Shown: positions 39,607 through 48,606 of the stretch, piece after piece
Numbering within the stretch: position 1 is the stretch's first letter
Layout: every line of letters starts with the position of its first letter
Assembly (NCBI RefSeq): GCF_000723405.1
Contig: NZ_CCAE010000019.1
Location: 1-64,000 of the forward strand
Length of the DNA: 64,000 nt
Direction: 5' to 3'
Source: Hydrogenophaga intermedia
GTDB lineage: Bacteria; Pseudomonadota; Gammaproteobacteria; Burkholderiales; Burkholderiaceae_C
The notes under the pieces: model-generated
The model's input: the letters and a program-made list of their open reading frames with translations, nothing else
Told to the model about the DNA's origin: nothing
Databases searched by the model: none
Translations under genes and position numbers: made by a program

Positions 39607-40875
39607 CCGCGTGAGCGCAGGGTAGGCGTATCGGTGGTCCAGGTGCTCGGCCTGCGGCTGGTAGAGCCGCAGCACCACGTAGAACGCTTCGCCCGCGGGC
39701 GCGGGCAGCCAGTTGTGGCCGGGGCCGGGGTCGCTGGCTTGCAGGCGGATGACGAGGCTGCCGTCGGCTTCGTGCCGCAGGCCGGGGGTGCGGTAGCCGA
39801 TGGAGTAGCGGTCGATGGGGTTGGCGACGAACAGGCAGTCGCTGCGGCGGTACAGGGTGAGCGACCAGAACGCGCCCACCTTCGGGCCGGCGCCGGGCGC
39901 GAAGCGCAGTTCGTAGGCGTGTGCGCCGCTCAGCGTTCGCCCCTGCGAGTCGACTTCGGCCGTGGGGTACATGGCCTCGTCGATGCCGAGCGCGCCGATG
40001 AAGTTGCGCGCCACGCGGGCGCGGGTCAGCACGTCCTCGCCCCAGTGCGTGCGCACCTCCAGTTGCAAGGACCAACCGCCACCCAGTTGCCGCGGCTGAT
40101 CGCGCTCGCGCAAGCCTTCGAAGACGCGCGGCATCTCGGCCTCCACGCCGTGAACGTCCAGCGGCCAGTCCAGCGATTCGCCCTCGGGCGGCGGGTTGCG
40201 TTCCAGGGCGTGGGCCACCGTCTCTAGGTACAGCGCGGCCGATGGCGTGGCCGTCGATCGCCCATCGAGGCGCGTGTCGAAGCGCTGTGCGGCGTCGCTG
40301 CCGTCCAGGCGCGTCATGCGCAATTGCGCTTGCAGTTCACGCACGGCCTCGACGTCGCCCGGCGAGTCGTCCACCAGGATGCGACCGATGAGCCACACGT
40401 CGTCGCCCGGCGCGGCGATCACCTGCGACACGCCGGCCGGCAACGGGCCGCTCCAGCGCGGGCCGTGCACCAGCGTGCGTTGGGCGCGGTTGCCCGTGGT
40501 GCGGCGGCCCACGTAGGCGAAGGGGTTGGTCCAGGCGTCCAACAGGCCCAGCGTCCAGTAGCGCTCGCCCATGTCGGGCGTGTCGATGAGCACCGGGCCT
40601 TGCGACAGGTCGAGCCAGGCGTTGCTGTAGACGGTGTCGTTGTTCGGGCTCACCACCTCGCGGTCGTCGGGCCCGAGCTTGCGGTGCGTGTGCGTGAACT
40701 GGTTGACCCAACGCATCGTCGAGTCGCGCTGATCGCTGGCGTAGCCCAGCGTGGGGTGGCGGCGCGCGGTGGTGGCGGCGCGCATGCGCATCATCTCGAA
40801 GAGCGGCAGGGTCTGGATGAGGGCCCGGTGCACCGCCTGCTGCACGGGGGCGTCGATGGTGGAGGTTGTGGTCAT
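39598..40875 (-). CDS. DUF1254/DUF1214 domain protein
   Basis: A 425-residue protein with the DUF1254 domain in the N-terminal half (RWVNQFTHTHRKLGPDDREVVSPNNDTVYSNAWLDLSQGPVLI). DUF1214 is in the C-terminal half (FAPGAGPKVGAFWSLTLYRRSDCLFVANPIDRYSIGYRTPGL). No signal peptide is visible, although many family members are exported. The biochemical function is unknown. It begins 5 bp after the CaiB-family stop and precedes a Bug receptor, which ties it to an acyl-CoA or organic-acid route. A 13-bp tandem duplication covers the stop codon. Confidence 0.85.
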   Translation of the reverse strand: MTTTSTIDAPVQQAVHRALIQTLPLFEMMRMRAATTARRHPTLGYASDQRDSTMRWVNQFTHTHRKLGPDDREVVSPNNDTVYSNAWLDLSQGPVLIDTPDMGERYWTLGLLDAWTNPFAYVGRRTTGNRAQRTLVHGPRWSGPLPAGVSQVIAAPGDDVWLIGRILVDDSPGDVEAVRELQAQLRMTRLDGSDAAQRFDTRLDGRSTATPSAALYLETVAHALERNPPPEGESLDWPLDVHGVEAEMPRVFEGLRERDQPRQLGGGWSLQLEVRTHWGEDVLTRARVARNFIGALGIDEAMYPTAEVDSQGRTLSGAHAYELRFAPGAGPKVGAFWSLTLYRRSDCLFVANPIDRYSIGYRTPGLRHEADGSLVIRLQASDPGPGHNWLPAPAGEAFYVVLRLYQPQAEHLDHRYAYPALTRLD

Positions 40876-40880
40876 GGGGT

Positions 40881-42083
40881 TCAGGCGATGACGCCGTCGC
40901 GCCGCAGCGCGGCAATGTCGGGCGCGCTGTAGCCCACCTCGGCCAACAGCGCGTCGGTGTCGGCGCCGCAGGCGGGCGCGGCGGGGGGCGCCGTGCGCGG
41001 CGCGTCGTCGATGCGGTACGGCAGGCCCAGGGCCTGGTAGCGCGTGCCGTCGGCGCCCATGGCGTCCACGATCAGGCCGCTGGCGGCCAGGTCGGGGCTG
41101 CGCAACACCTGCGCGTAACCGCGCACGGCGCCGGCCACGATCTGCTGGCCCGAGAGCAAGGCCACGCACTCCTCGCTGCTGAGGTTGGAGAGGCATTCGC
41201 GCAGCACGGCGCGCAGCTCGGCGCGGTGCGCCACGCGGCGCTCGTTGCTGGCGAAGCGCGGGTCGCTGGCCAATTCCTGACGGTCGATCACGCGGCAGAA
41301 ACGTTGCCAGTGTTCCTCGGCGTAGGCCGAGAGCACGATGTGGCCGTCGCGCGTGGGCACCACCTCGGCGGCGGGCGCGTTGTGGGGCTGGCCATCGCCG
41401 ATGCGCGTGGGCTCGGGGCCACCACCGAGGTAGTCGGCCCAGGTGGCGGCCTGCAGGTGCAGGGCCACGTCGAAGAGCGAGGTGTCGATGGCAGCGCCCT
41501 GCCCCGTCTTCTCGCGCCCGTACAACGCGGCCAGCACGGCCTGCGCGCCCAGGTGCGCGGCGGCGGCGTCGATGATGGGCACGCCCACCTTCTGCGGCGC
41601 CCGATCGGGCTCGCCGGTGACGGACATGAGCCCGCTCTCGGCCTGCGCGGCGATGTCGTAGCCCGGCCGTTCGCTGGACGGGCCGCGCCGGCCGAAGCCC
41701 GAGATGTCGAGGCAGATGAGGCGAGGAAAACGTTCGCGCAGTTCGCGCGCGCCCAGGCCCAGCTTGTCGATGGCGCCGGGGCGCAGGTTCTGGATCACCA
41801 CGTCGGCGCGCGCGATGAGCCGCAGCGCGGCCTCGCGGCCAGCCTCGCGCTTGAGGTCGAGCGCGATGGAGCGCTTGCCCCGGTTGTAGGCCCGCACCAT
41901 GGATTCGCCGTAGCGCCCGATGTGGCGCGCCTGGTCGCCCGCGAGCGGTTCGATCTTGGTGACGCTGGCGCCGAGTTCGGCCAGCACCATGGCGGCGCCG
42001 GGGCCGGCGATGTACTGGCCGAGGTCCACCACGCGCACGCCAGCCAGGGGCGCGGCCGGTGTGGAAGTTCCGGGCGTTGTCAT
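40881..42083 (-). CDS. CaiB/BaiF family CoA-transferase (type III)
   Basis: A 400-residue family III CoA-transferase, which moves CoA between carboxylic acids. Hallmarks are LAGVRVVDLGQYIAGPGAAMVLAELGASVTKIEP and DLKREAGREAALRLIARADVVIQNLRPG. GYDIAAQAESGLMSVTGEPD follows; the catalytic Asp is in this last conserved region (DTSLFDVA is also family-typical). It is divergent from a LysR gene across a 117-bp region with a perfect 18-bp palindrome. The downstream DUF1254 gene follows after 5 bp. The acid substrate cannot be read from the sequence. Confidence 0.9.
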   Translation of the reverse strand: MTTPGTSTPAAPLAGVRVVDLGQYIAGPGAAMVLAELGASVTKIEPLAGDQARHIGRYGESMVRAYNRGKRSIALDLKREAGREAALRLIARADVVIQNLRPGAIDKLGLGARELRERFPRLICLDISGFGRRGPSSERPGYDIAAQAESGLMSVTGEPDRAPQKVGVPIIDAAAAHLGAQAVLAALYGREKTGQGAAIDTSLFDVALHLQAATWADYLGGGPEPTRIGDGQPHNAPAAEVVPTRDGHIVLSAYAEEHWQRFCRVIDRQELASDPRFASNERRVAHRAELRAVLRECLSNLSSEECVALLSGQQIVAGAVRGYAQVLRSPDLAASGLIVDAMGADGTRYQALGLPYRIDDAPRTAPPAAPACGADTDALLAEVGYSAPDIAALRRDGVIA

Positions 42084-42158
42084 GTGGGGTCTTGTCTCCT
42101 GTCTGGCCCGCACGATAGGTGAGACCGGCATTCCTGAAAATTGAATAATGCTGATGCC

Positions 42159-42184
42159 GTGATCACGATGGGTGATCACCCATC
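42159..42184. promoter_or_regulatory. 18-bp perfect palindrome plus GTGATCAC repeat, LysR operator
   Basis: GATGGGTGATCACCCATC at 42167-42184 is a perfect 18-bp palindrome. Its core octamer GTGATCAC also occurs at 42159-42166, 13 bp to the left of the core copy at 42172-42179. The array lies 16 bp before the LysR ATG and about 80 bp from the CaiB start. It probably mediates LysR autoregulation; the protein-DNA match is inferred. Confidence 0.65.
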
Positions 42185-42200
42185 TGGAGCGATCCGAACG

Positions 42201-43148
42201 ATGAGCCAGGGCTTCGACCACCTCGTGCGCCGCCTGCGCCTGCGTCACCTGGAGCTGTTGCTGGCCCTGGCCGACGCGCGCACCATGCGCGCCGCCGCCA
42301 GCCGCCTGCACCTGAGCCAGCCCGCCATCAGCAAGATGCTGGCGGAGGCCGAAGACGCGCTGGGCGCGCGCCTGTTCGAGCGAAGCCCCCAGGGCGTGCT
42401 GCCCACGCCGGCCGGCGCGGCCGCCGTGCACCGGGCGCGCGTGGCGCTGGGCGAACTGGCGCACGCGCGCGACGAGGTGCAGGCCATCCACCGCGGCGCC
42501 AGCGCGGTGCTGCGCGTGGGCGCCTTCTCGGTGACGGCGGCCGTGCCCGCCGCGGTGGTGCAGTTGCGCCAGCGCCTGCCGGGCGCCGTGGTCCACATTC
42601 ACGAAGGCCGCGTGAACGAGCTGATCCAGCGCCTGCTGGATGGCGACCTGGACTGCGTGTTCGGCGCGCTCACCACCGAGACGCTGACCAGCGAGCGGCT
42701 GAGCCTGCTGCAATCCGAGGCGCTGCTGGAAGACAGGCTGTGCGTGCTGGCCGCCAGCGACAACCCGCTGGTGCGGCGCCGCCGCCTGCGCTGGACAGAC
42801 CTGCGCGAAGCCGCCTGGGTGGCGCCGCCGCGCCAGACCCTGGTGCGCCAGGCCTTCATGGGCGCCTTCCTCAACGAAGGGCTGGACCCGCCGGTGCCGG
42901 TGATCGAGGCGATCTCCTCCATCACCATCGGCGCGGTGCTGCGGTTGGACCGGTCGTTGCTGTGCGCGGTGCGCTTCGAGCACGCACGCGACGAGGTGGC
43001 GCGCGGCGGCGTGAAGCGCCTGTCGGGGCTGCCCGAGGTAGCGCTGCCGCCGCTGGGTCTGTTCACGCGGCGTGGCGAGGTGCCGGCCACGCCGGTGGTG
43101 CAGGCGTTTGCGCGGGAGATCCGCAAGGCGGGCGCGCGGGCGGGGTGA
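42201..43148 (+). CDS. LysR family transcriptional regulator of the CaiB operon
   Basis: A 315-residue LysR protein. The HTH is LRLRHLELLLALADARTMRAAASRLHLSQPAISKMLAEAEDALGARLFERS, and the effector domain begins LRVGAFSVTAAVPAAVVQLR, in the style of the pca/cat regulators. I chose ATG 42201 (MSQGFDHLVRRL); a TTG at 42141 in the same frame would place the operator inside the gene. It is divergent from CaiB-DUF1254-Bug, the likely regulon. It ends 7 bp before the stop of the convergent DUF1579 gene. Confidence 0.88.
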   Translation: MSQGFDHLVRRLRLRHLELLLALADARTMRAAASRLHLSQPAISKMLAEAEDALGARLFERSPQGVLPTPAGAAAVHRARVALGELAHARDEVQAIHRGASAVLRVGAFSVTAAVPAAVVQLRQRLPGAVVHIHEGRVNELIQRLLDGDLDCVFGALTTETLTSERLSLLQSEALLEDRLCVLAASDNPLVRRRRLRWTDLREAAWVAPPRQTLVRQAFMGAFLNEGLDPPVPVIEAISSITIGAVLRLDRSLLCAVRFEHARDEVARGGVKRLSGLPEVALPPLGLFTRRGEVPATPVVQAFAREIRKAGARAG

Positions 43149-43155
43149 AGGCCGC

Positions 43156-43677
43156 TCAGTCTTTCCTTTCGGGTGCGGACACGCGGCGGTAGTTGACCTC
43201 GACGGCGAGCGCCTCTTGCCCGGCCGGGGCAATGTTGAACATGCGGATGTCCAGGTGCTGCGCGTCGGGTTGCGACACCTCGGTGCGCCAGCCCCAGCGC
43301 TCTCCCCCGCCGGCGCTATCGCGGTAGCTGCCCAGCGCGGCGAAGCGGCCGTCGTTCACCGGGCCCGTGCTGAACATGATCGACGTGCCGGTGCCGAAGC
43401 TTTCGCCCCAGGCGCACTCGAAGGCCTGGTTGTCCAGGTGGTAGGCCCACAGCGCGACGCCTTCGACAGGCTCGCCGCCGCAGCGGCCTTCGTATTCGTG
43501 CAGCAGGAAGCGGCCGCCGCCCACCAGGCGGATGCGCCCACGCTGCACGGAGTCCTCGGCCGGTGGCCCGGGCTCGAACCACAGACGAAACCGGCCCTCC
43601 CAATCGCCGGCCATGGCCGCCAGTTGGTGGTGCACGCCGCCGGGCGCGGCGGAACGTTTGAACGCGTCCTTGCTCAT
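43156..43677 (-). CDS. DUF1579 family protein
   Basis: A 173-residue protein resembling the DUF1579 family (calycin-like beta-barrel proteins of unknown function). It has AAMAGDWEGRFRLWFEPG at the start, GGRFLLHEYEG, and the closing DIRMFNIAPAGQEALAVEVNYRR. The ATG at 43677 overlaps the stop of the upstream AraC gene (ATGA), so the two are translationally coupled. A role in ligand binding is plausible from the fold; nothing more is visible. Confidence 0.75.
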   Translation of the reverse strand: MSKDAFKRSAAPGGVHHQLAAMAGDWEGRFRLWFEPGPPAEDSVQRGRIRLVGGGRFLLHEYEGRCGGEPVEGVALWAYHLDNQAFECAWGESFGTGTSIMFSTGPVNDGRFAALGSYRDSAGGGERWGWRTEVSQPDAQHLDIRMFNIAPAGQEALAVEVNYRRVSAPERKD

Positions 43678-44672
43678 GCTGTCTCCTTGATGTTCGTTGG
43701 CGGCCGAGTCCAGTCGGGCAGCGGCTGGCGCACGCTGCCTGGCGACACACCGAAGTGGCGCTTGAACGCGCGGCAGAACGCGGCCTCGGATTGGTAGCCC
43801 ACGCGCCCAGCCAACTGTGCCAACGGCTGCGGGCCTTCCTGCAGCCAGGCGCGCGCCAGTTGCAGGCGCCACTGGGTGAGGTACTGCAGCGCGGGCTCGC
43901 CCACCAGCGCGGTGAAACGCGCGGAGAAAGCCGAGCGCGACATGCCCACCTCGCGCGCGAGCGACTCGACGCTCCACGCTTCTTCGGGCCGCGCGTGCAT
44001 CAGCGCCAGCGCCTGGCCGATCTGCCGGTCGCGCAGGGCCGCGAGCCAGCCGGTGGTGGCCTCGGGCGCCGAGTCCAGCCAGGCGCGCAGGGCCTGGATG
44101 ACGAGGATGTCGGCCAGCCGCGTGATGACGGTTTCGCCCCCCGGCCGCAGCGCGCCCGCTTCGCGCGTGATGAAGCGCAGCGTGCTCTGCAGCCAGCTCG
44201 CGTCGTCCTCGCTCCAGCTGTCGATCTGCACCAGCGCAGGCAGGCTGTCGATGAGGCGCCGCCCGGCCAGGTGGTCGAAGCGCACCACGCCGCACAGGGC
44301 CTGCGTGGGCTCGCCGCCGCCGCCGTGGCGCATCACCTCGTAGTGCTCGCTGATGCGCTCCACAGGGATGTCGAACAGCGCCTCGGCGGGCAGATGCGGA
44401 TCGCTGGTGATGCGGTGGCCCGCGCCGCGCGGCACCAGCGTGAGGCTGCCCGGCAGCAGCGGCTGGGGCGGTGCGCCGGGCACCTCGATCCAGCCGCGCC
44501 CAGCGGTCACCACATGGAACATCAGCATGCCGGGCAGCGCCGGCATGTCCACCGCCCAGGGGGCTGTCAGCTCGGCCCGGCAGTACAGCGTGCCGCACAG
44601 GCGCAGCAGATGCAGGGTGCGACCCAGGGGGTCGTTGGGCAACGGGGCTGGCGCGGACGACATGCGGTTCAT
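43674..44672 (-). CDS. AraC family transcriptional regulator (cupin sensor)
   Basis: A 332-residue regulator with an N-terminal cupin-like sensor domain of the AraC_binding_2/cupin_6 type (HVVTAGRGWIEVPGAPPQPLLPGSLTLVPRGAGHRI). Two C-terminal HTHs follow (AWSVESLAREVGMSRSAFSARFTALVG and PLAQLAGRVGYQSEAAFCRAFKRHFGVSPG). ATG 44672 (MNRMSS) is chosen over a TTG seven codons upstream. It is divergent from an NmrA-like oxidoreductase, an arrangement often seen for this subgroup, with a spaced inverted repeat between them. The DUF1579 gene follows by ATGA overlap. Confidence 0.88.
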   Translation of the reverse strand: MNRMSSAPAPLPNDPLGRTLHLLRLCGTLYCRAELTAPWAVDMPALPGMLMFHVVTAGRGWIEVPGAPPQPLLPGSLTLVPRGAGHRITSDPHLPAEALFDIPVERISEHYEVMRHGGGGEPTQALCGVVRFDHLAGRRLIDSLPALVQIDSWSEDDASWLQSTLRFITREAGALRPGGETVITRLADILVIQALRAWLDSAPEATTGWLAALRDRQIGQALALMHARPEEAWSVESLAREVGMSRSAFSARFTALVGEPALQYLTQWRLQLARAWLQEGPQPLAQLAGRVGYQSEAAFCRAFKRHFGVSPGSVRQPLPDWTRPPTNIKETA

Positions 44673-44694
44673 CTTGCCGGCGCCCTTGCCCAAC

Positions 44695-44731
44695 GTCCAT
44701 CGGACTGGACGAATGGCAAAGAGCGATGGAC
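44695..44731. promoter_or_regulatory. spaced inverted repeat between araC-like and NmrA-like genes
   Basis: GTCCATCG (44695-44702) and CGATGGAC (44724-44731) are perfect inverse copies 21 bp apart, about two helical turns centre to centre. The 132-bp divergent gap holds both promoters. It is a candidate AraC-family site. Confidence 0.45.
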
Positions 44732-44804
44732 TTCAAATCATTGTTCGTTCCGTTCACGGCCCATACGCTGGATGCCTCCTCAAACCACCTTTCGGAGCTC
44801 CCCC

Positions 44805-45641
44805 ATGTCCATCACCCCCATCCTCGTCATCGATTCCACCGGCAAGACCGGCCGCCGCGTCGCCGCCCGCCTCAAGGCCCTGGGCCACACCGTGCGCGAA
44901 GGCTCGCGCCAATCCGCCACACCGTTTGACTGGGACCAGCCCGAGACCTGGGGCCCGGCGCTGCGCGGCGCGCACAGCGCCTACATCTCCTACTCGCCCG
45001 ACCTGGGCTTTCCCGGCGCGGACGAGCGCATCGAGGCCCTCACCCGCCTGGCCGTCGCCACCGGGCTCAAACACGTGGTGCTGCTCTCGGGCCGCAACGA
45101 GGCCGCCGCGCAGCGCTGCGAAGGCATCGTGCAGGCCAGCGGCCTGAGCCACACGCTGGTGCGCGCCGCCTGGTTCAACCAGAACTTCAGCGAAGGCTTC
45201 CTGCGCGACGCCGTGCTGGAAGGCACGCTGGCCATGCCCGCGGGCGAGGTGCGCGAGCCCTTCGTGGACGTGGAGGACATCGCCGAGGTGGCGGTGGCCG
45301 CGCTCACCGACCCGCGCCACGCGGGCAAGACCTACGAGCTGAGCGGCCCGCGGCTGCTCAGCTTCGCGCAAGCCGCAGCAGAGATCTCGGCCGCCGCTGA
45401 CCGCCCCTTGCAGTACCTGCCCGTGTCCTTGGCCGACTTCCACACCGGCATGCTGGCGGTGGTGGGCGAGCCCATGGCCAGCCTGTTCACCGGCCTGTGC
45501 GAGGAGGTGCTCGATGGCCGCAACGAACACCTGAGCAACGGCGTGCAACAGGCACTGGGCCGTGCGCCGCGCGACTTCGCGGACTTCTGCCGGGAGAGTG
45601 CGCGCGAGGGGGTGTGGGCTGAAACCGGCGTCGCGCGCTGA
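44805..45641 (+). CDS. NmrA-like NAD(P)-binding oxidoreductase
   Basis: A 278-residue Rossmann protein of the NmrA/NAD(P)H-azoreductase-like atypical SDR group. The dinucleotide motif is ILVIDSTGKTGRRVAARLKALGH (Gly-x2-Gly form reduced to TGKTG), followed by HVVLLSGRNEAAAQRCEG and LVRAAWFNQNFSEGF. Without the usual YxxxK it may be a redox sensor or a reductase using another residue. It is divergent from the AraC regulator, its probable controller, and ends 15 bp before a convergent LysR gene. Confidence 0.85.
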   Translation: MSITPILVIDSTGKTGRRVAARLKALGHTVREGSRQSATPFDWDQPETWGPALRGAHSAYISYSPDLGFPGADERIEALTRLAVATGLKHVVLLSGRNEAAAQRCEGIVQASGLSHTLVRAAWFNQNFSEGFLRDAVLEGTLAMPAGEVREPFVDVEDIAEVAVAALTDPRHAGKTYELSGPRLLSFAQAAAEISAAADRPLQYLPVSLADFHTGMLAVVGEPMASLFTGLCEEVLDGRNEHLSNGVQQALGRAPRDFADFCRESAREGVWAETGVAR

Positions 45642-45656
45642 GCCCGCGCCGGGCAC

Positions 45657-46607
45657 TCAGGCGCGGGCCGGTGCCGGGCGCTTGCGTCCTGGTCCTTGCG
45701 GCCGACGCGCCGCCGCCCACCCTTCCACGTAGTCGAGCGCGAACCGAACGAAGCTCTCGACCGCCGGGGATACCGAAGGGCGGTGGCGCACGAACATCGC
45801 GGCGCGCCAGTTCACCTGCGGCTGCTTCAAGGGCCGGAACACCAGGCCGAAGCCGTGCACGAGGCGCTCGGTCAACGCAGGACTCACCACCGCACCGGCG
45901 CCCACGCTGAGCATCGACAGCGCGGTGTTGACGCGGTGAACGGGCTGGATGCGACGCGGGTGGTGGCGCGGGGGCACATGGCTCAGCACGTGCGTCGCGA
46001 AGTTCGGCATGTAGTTGATGAGCGGCGCGTCGCGCAGGTCTCTCCAGCTCACCACGTCCTGGCGGCTCAATGGGTCGGCGGGGTTCAGGGCCACGCACAT
46101 CGGGTCGGGCCACAGGGGATGCACATGCACCCGGTCGTCCTCCACGACGCCGGACGGGCCGAAGCCGACATCGGCACTGCCCTGCTGCAAACCCGCCACC
46201 ACCTGCTCGATGGGCACGTCCTCGAAGCGCACCTCGATGCCGGGCTGGGCGGTCTGGTAGTGCGCGATCAGATCGGGCATCAGCGTGCAGGACAAGGGCT
46301 CCGGCGCAGCCACCCGCACGACACCCCGGCGCAGTTCCTTGAGATCCGACAGGCTGTCCAGGGCTTCTTCCAGCGTGGCGAGCACGCGCCGCGACATCGG
46401 CTCGAACGACTGCCCCACGCTGGAGAGCGCGACGGTGCGCGTGTTGCGGTCCAGCAGGCGCACGCCCACCCTGTCCTCCAGCTCGCGGATCAGTCCACTG
46501 AGGGCAGCCTGAGAGAGGTTCATCGCCTTGGCCGCCTCGGAAAAACTGCCTGCGTCCACCACCGCCAGAAAGGCGCTGAGCTGGCGCAGCGTCACATGCA
46601 TCGTCAT
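45657..46607 (-). CDS. LysR family transcriptional regulator
   Basis: A 316-residue LysR protein. The HTH is LRQLSAFLAVVDAGSFSEAAKAMNLSQAALSGLIRELEDRVGVRLLDRN, and the effector domain includes VRVAAPEPLSCTLMPDLIAHY. Three possible starts lie close together (GTG 46616, ATG 46607, ATG 46601); I list ATG 46607. It is divergent from a lipoprotein carboxylesterase across a region with several inverted repeats, so it probably controls that gene. The C-terminus is Arg/Pro rich. Confidence 0.88.
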   Translation of the reverse strand: MTMHVTLRQLSAFLAVVDAGSFSEAAKAMNLSQAALSGLIRELEDRVGVRLLDRNTRTVALSSVGQSFEPMSRRVLATLEEALDSLSDLKELRRGVVRVAAPEPLSCTLMPDLIAHYQTAQPGIEVRFEDVPIEQVVAGLQQGSADVGFGPSGVVEDDRVHVHPLWPDPMCVALNPADPLSRQDVVSWRDLRDAPLINYMPNFATHVLSHVPPRHHPRRIQPVHRVNTALSMLSVGAGAVVSPALTERLVHGFGLVFRPLKQPQVNWRAAMFVRHRPSVSPAVESFVRFALDYVEGWAAARRPQGPGRKRPAPARA

Positions 46608-46638
46608 GGTGATCACCCTTGATGTGGACAGGACTATT

Positions 46639-46703
46639 TATCGGCAAAAGCGATAGGTTGCTCACAAATTGCCATTTGTCCGATAGGGTCAGTCCCACTA
46701 TCG
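46639..46703. promoter_or_regulatory. multi-palindrome LysR control region of esterase gene
   Basis: Three inverted repeats are visible: TATCG-N7-CGATA (46639-46655), ACAAAT-TGCC-ATTTGT (46664-46679) and CGATAG-N11-CTATCG (46681-46703). The first and third share the same TATCG half-site, and the third has the LysR-like spacing. They lie 60-125 bp upstream of the esterase ATG. Recognition-site and activation-site roles are inferred. Confidence 0.6.
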
Positions 46704-46763
46704 TGCGCGCACCGCCACCCGCAGCGTTCGGGCACCAGCGGCATCCACCACGAGGAGACACCC

Positions 46764-48512
46764 ATGTCCACACTGCGCACGTCCGCTCTGTGCCTGCTGT
46801 TGGCCGGTCTTGCCGGCTGTGCCACCACCAGCGGCGACGCCCCCGTCACACAGCGAGTCACCCAGCGAAACACCACCCACGGCCCGGTGCTCGGCATCGA
46901 CGACGCCCAGGCCACGGGCACCTACCAATGGAAGGGCCTTCCCTTCGCGGCGCCCCCTGTCGGCGAGCGGCGCTGGCGCGCGCCGGCCGACCCCGGCGCC
47001 TGGCGCACCGTTCGTTCGGCCCAGGCATTCGCCCCCGCCTGCGTGCAGACGGGCCGCCTTTACGGCCCCGGGCTGAACAACCGCTATGACGCCACCATCG
47101 GCAGCACCCTGGGTCAGACGCTCGGCTCGGAGGACTGCCTGTACCTCAACATCTGGCAACCCGCCGCCGCGTCGAGCCGGCCGCGGCCCGTCATCGTGTG
47201 GGTGCATGGGGGCAGCAACATCACGGGCTACGCGGCCGACCCGGTGTACGACGGCGCCGCACTCGCCAGGACGGCCGATGCGGTGGTGGTCTCCGTGCAG
47301 TACCGGCTGGGCATCTTCGGCTTCCTCGACCTGGACGCGCTCAAGACCGGCCAGCCCGACGAGGACTCGGGCAACTTCGCCCTGCTCGACATCGTGAAGG
47401 CGTTGGGGTACGTGCAGGCGAACATCGCACAGTTCGGTGGCGACCCGGCGCAGGTGACGCTGATGGGCGAGTCCGCTGGCGCGGTGAACGTCTACGCCCT
47501 GCTCGCCTCGCCCATGCTGGCCCAGCGCCAACCCCAGCTGTTTCACCGCGTGATTGCCTTGAGCGGCGGCATCTCCTCGGCTGCCACGCTGCCGCCCGGG
47601 TCGATTGCGGGCGTTCTGCCACGGTCCGTGTGGCGGCAGCGCGGCCAGGGCTTGCTGGAGCATTCGCTGATCGCCGAGGGCAGCGCGAAAGACGAGGCTG
47701 CGGCCAAGGCGACAGTGGCCTCGCGCCAGCCGCAGGATCTGGCGAAATACCTGCGCACCCGATCGGCCGATGAACTCCTGACCACGGTGCAGAAGCGCCT
47801 GGTGCCCGCGCGACTGGCCGGCTCCAACCCCATCCCCGACGGCCACGTGGTGGCGGCCGACCCGATTGCGGCCATTCGCGCGGGGCGCTATGTGAAGGGG
47901 CCGGTGCTGGCAGGCAACACGCGCGACGAAACCAAGCTCTTCCCCACCTTGCTGGCCATCCGCCCTTCGCTCGGCGGCGTGAGCGGTCGACTGATCGACG
48001 ACGCGGCCGTCTTCCGCATCGCCCACACCTATGACCCCGAGGCGGCGCCCACCACCCGCGTCGAGGACTGGATTCCGAAGAGCCTGCTGCCGACAGACGC
48101 TCCGGGCACCGGCTTCGACGCGCGCAGCCGCGAGCTGGACCGCATCTGGTTCGGCGCCATCCGCGACGACGTGCTGGGCGCCCTGCGCTCGCAGCAGCCG
48201 CAGGTGTGGCATTACCGCTTCGACTGGGACGAGTTGCCCGCCCCCTTCGACCAGATCTTCGGCGCCGCGCATGCCTTCGACCTGCCCTTCGTCTTCGGCA
48301 ACTTCGGGCCCTCGCTCTTCGCCAACATCTCGTACACCCGCGCCAACCGGCCCGGGCGCGAGGCGCTCTCTATGGCGATGATGAAGTCGCTCGGTGCATT
48401 CGCACACCACGGCGACCCGAACCACCCCGGCCTGGGCACCACCTGGCCCCAATGGCCCGCGAGCCTGGTGTTCGATGCGGATCGGCAGCGCACGCGGATC
48501 GGAGTGAAATAG
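46764..48512 (+). CDS. carboxylesterase/lipase family lipoprotein (type B)
   Basis: A 582-residue type B carboxylesterase exported as a lipoprotein (lipobox GLAGC, residue 19). YQWKGLPFAAPPVGERRWRAP opens the catalytic domain. The oxyanion region is VWVHGGSNITG, the nucleophile Ser lies in LMGESAGAV near residue 236, and the catalytic His is probably in AAHAFDLPFVFGNF. The substrate is an ester not identifiable from the sequence. A GAGGAG ribosome site precedes the ATG. It is divergent from a LysR gene with a palindrome-rich control region. Confidence 0.9.
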   Translation: MSTLRTSALCLLLAGLAGCATTSGDAPVTQRVTQRNTTHGPVLGIDDAQATGTYQWKGLPFAAPPVGERRWRAPADPGAWRTVRSAQAFAPACVQTGRLYGPGLNNRYDATIGSTLGQTLGSEDCLYLNIWQPAAASSRPRPVIVWVHGGSNITGYAADPVYDGAALARTADAVVVSVQYRLGIFGFLDLDALKTGQPDEDSGNFALLDIVKALGYVQANIAQFGGDPAQVTLMGESAGAVNVYALLASPMLAQRQPQLFHRVIALSGGISSAATLPPGSIAGVLPRSVWRQRGQGLLEHSLIAEGSAKDEAAAKATVASRQPQDLAKYLRTRSADELLTTVQKRLVPARLAGSNPIPDGHVVAADPIAAIRAGRYVKGPVLAGNTRDETKLFPTLLAIRPSLGGVSGRLIDDAAVFRIAHTYDPEAAPTTRVEDWIPKSLLPTDAPGTGFDARSRELDRIWFGAIRDDVLGALRSQQPQVWHYRFDWDELPAPFDQIFGAAHAFDLPFVFGNFGPSLFANISYTRANRPGREALSMAMMKSLGAFAHHGDPNHPGLGTTWPQWPASLVFDADRQRTRIGVK

Positions 48513-48606
48513 CGCGCGATCGCTTCACACCTGCCGCGCGGCCTGGCGGCAAGCACGGCCAGCTTCGAATACCCCATCGGAGTACAGTGCCTGCGTGGCG
48601 TATAAA

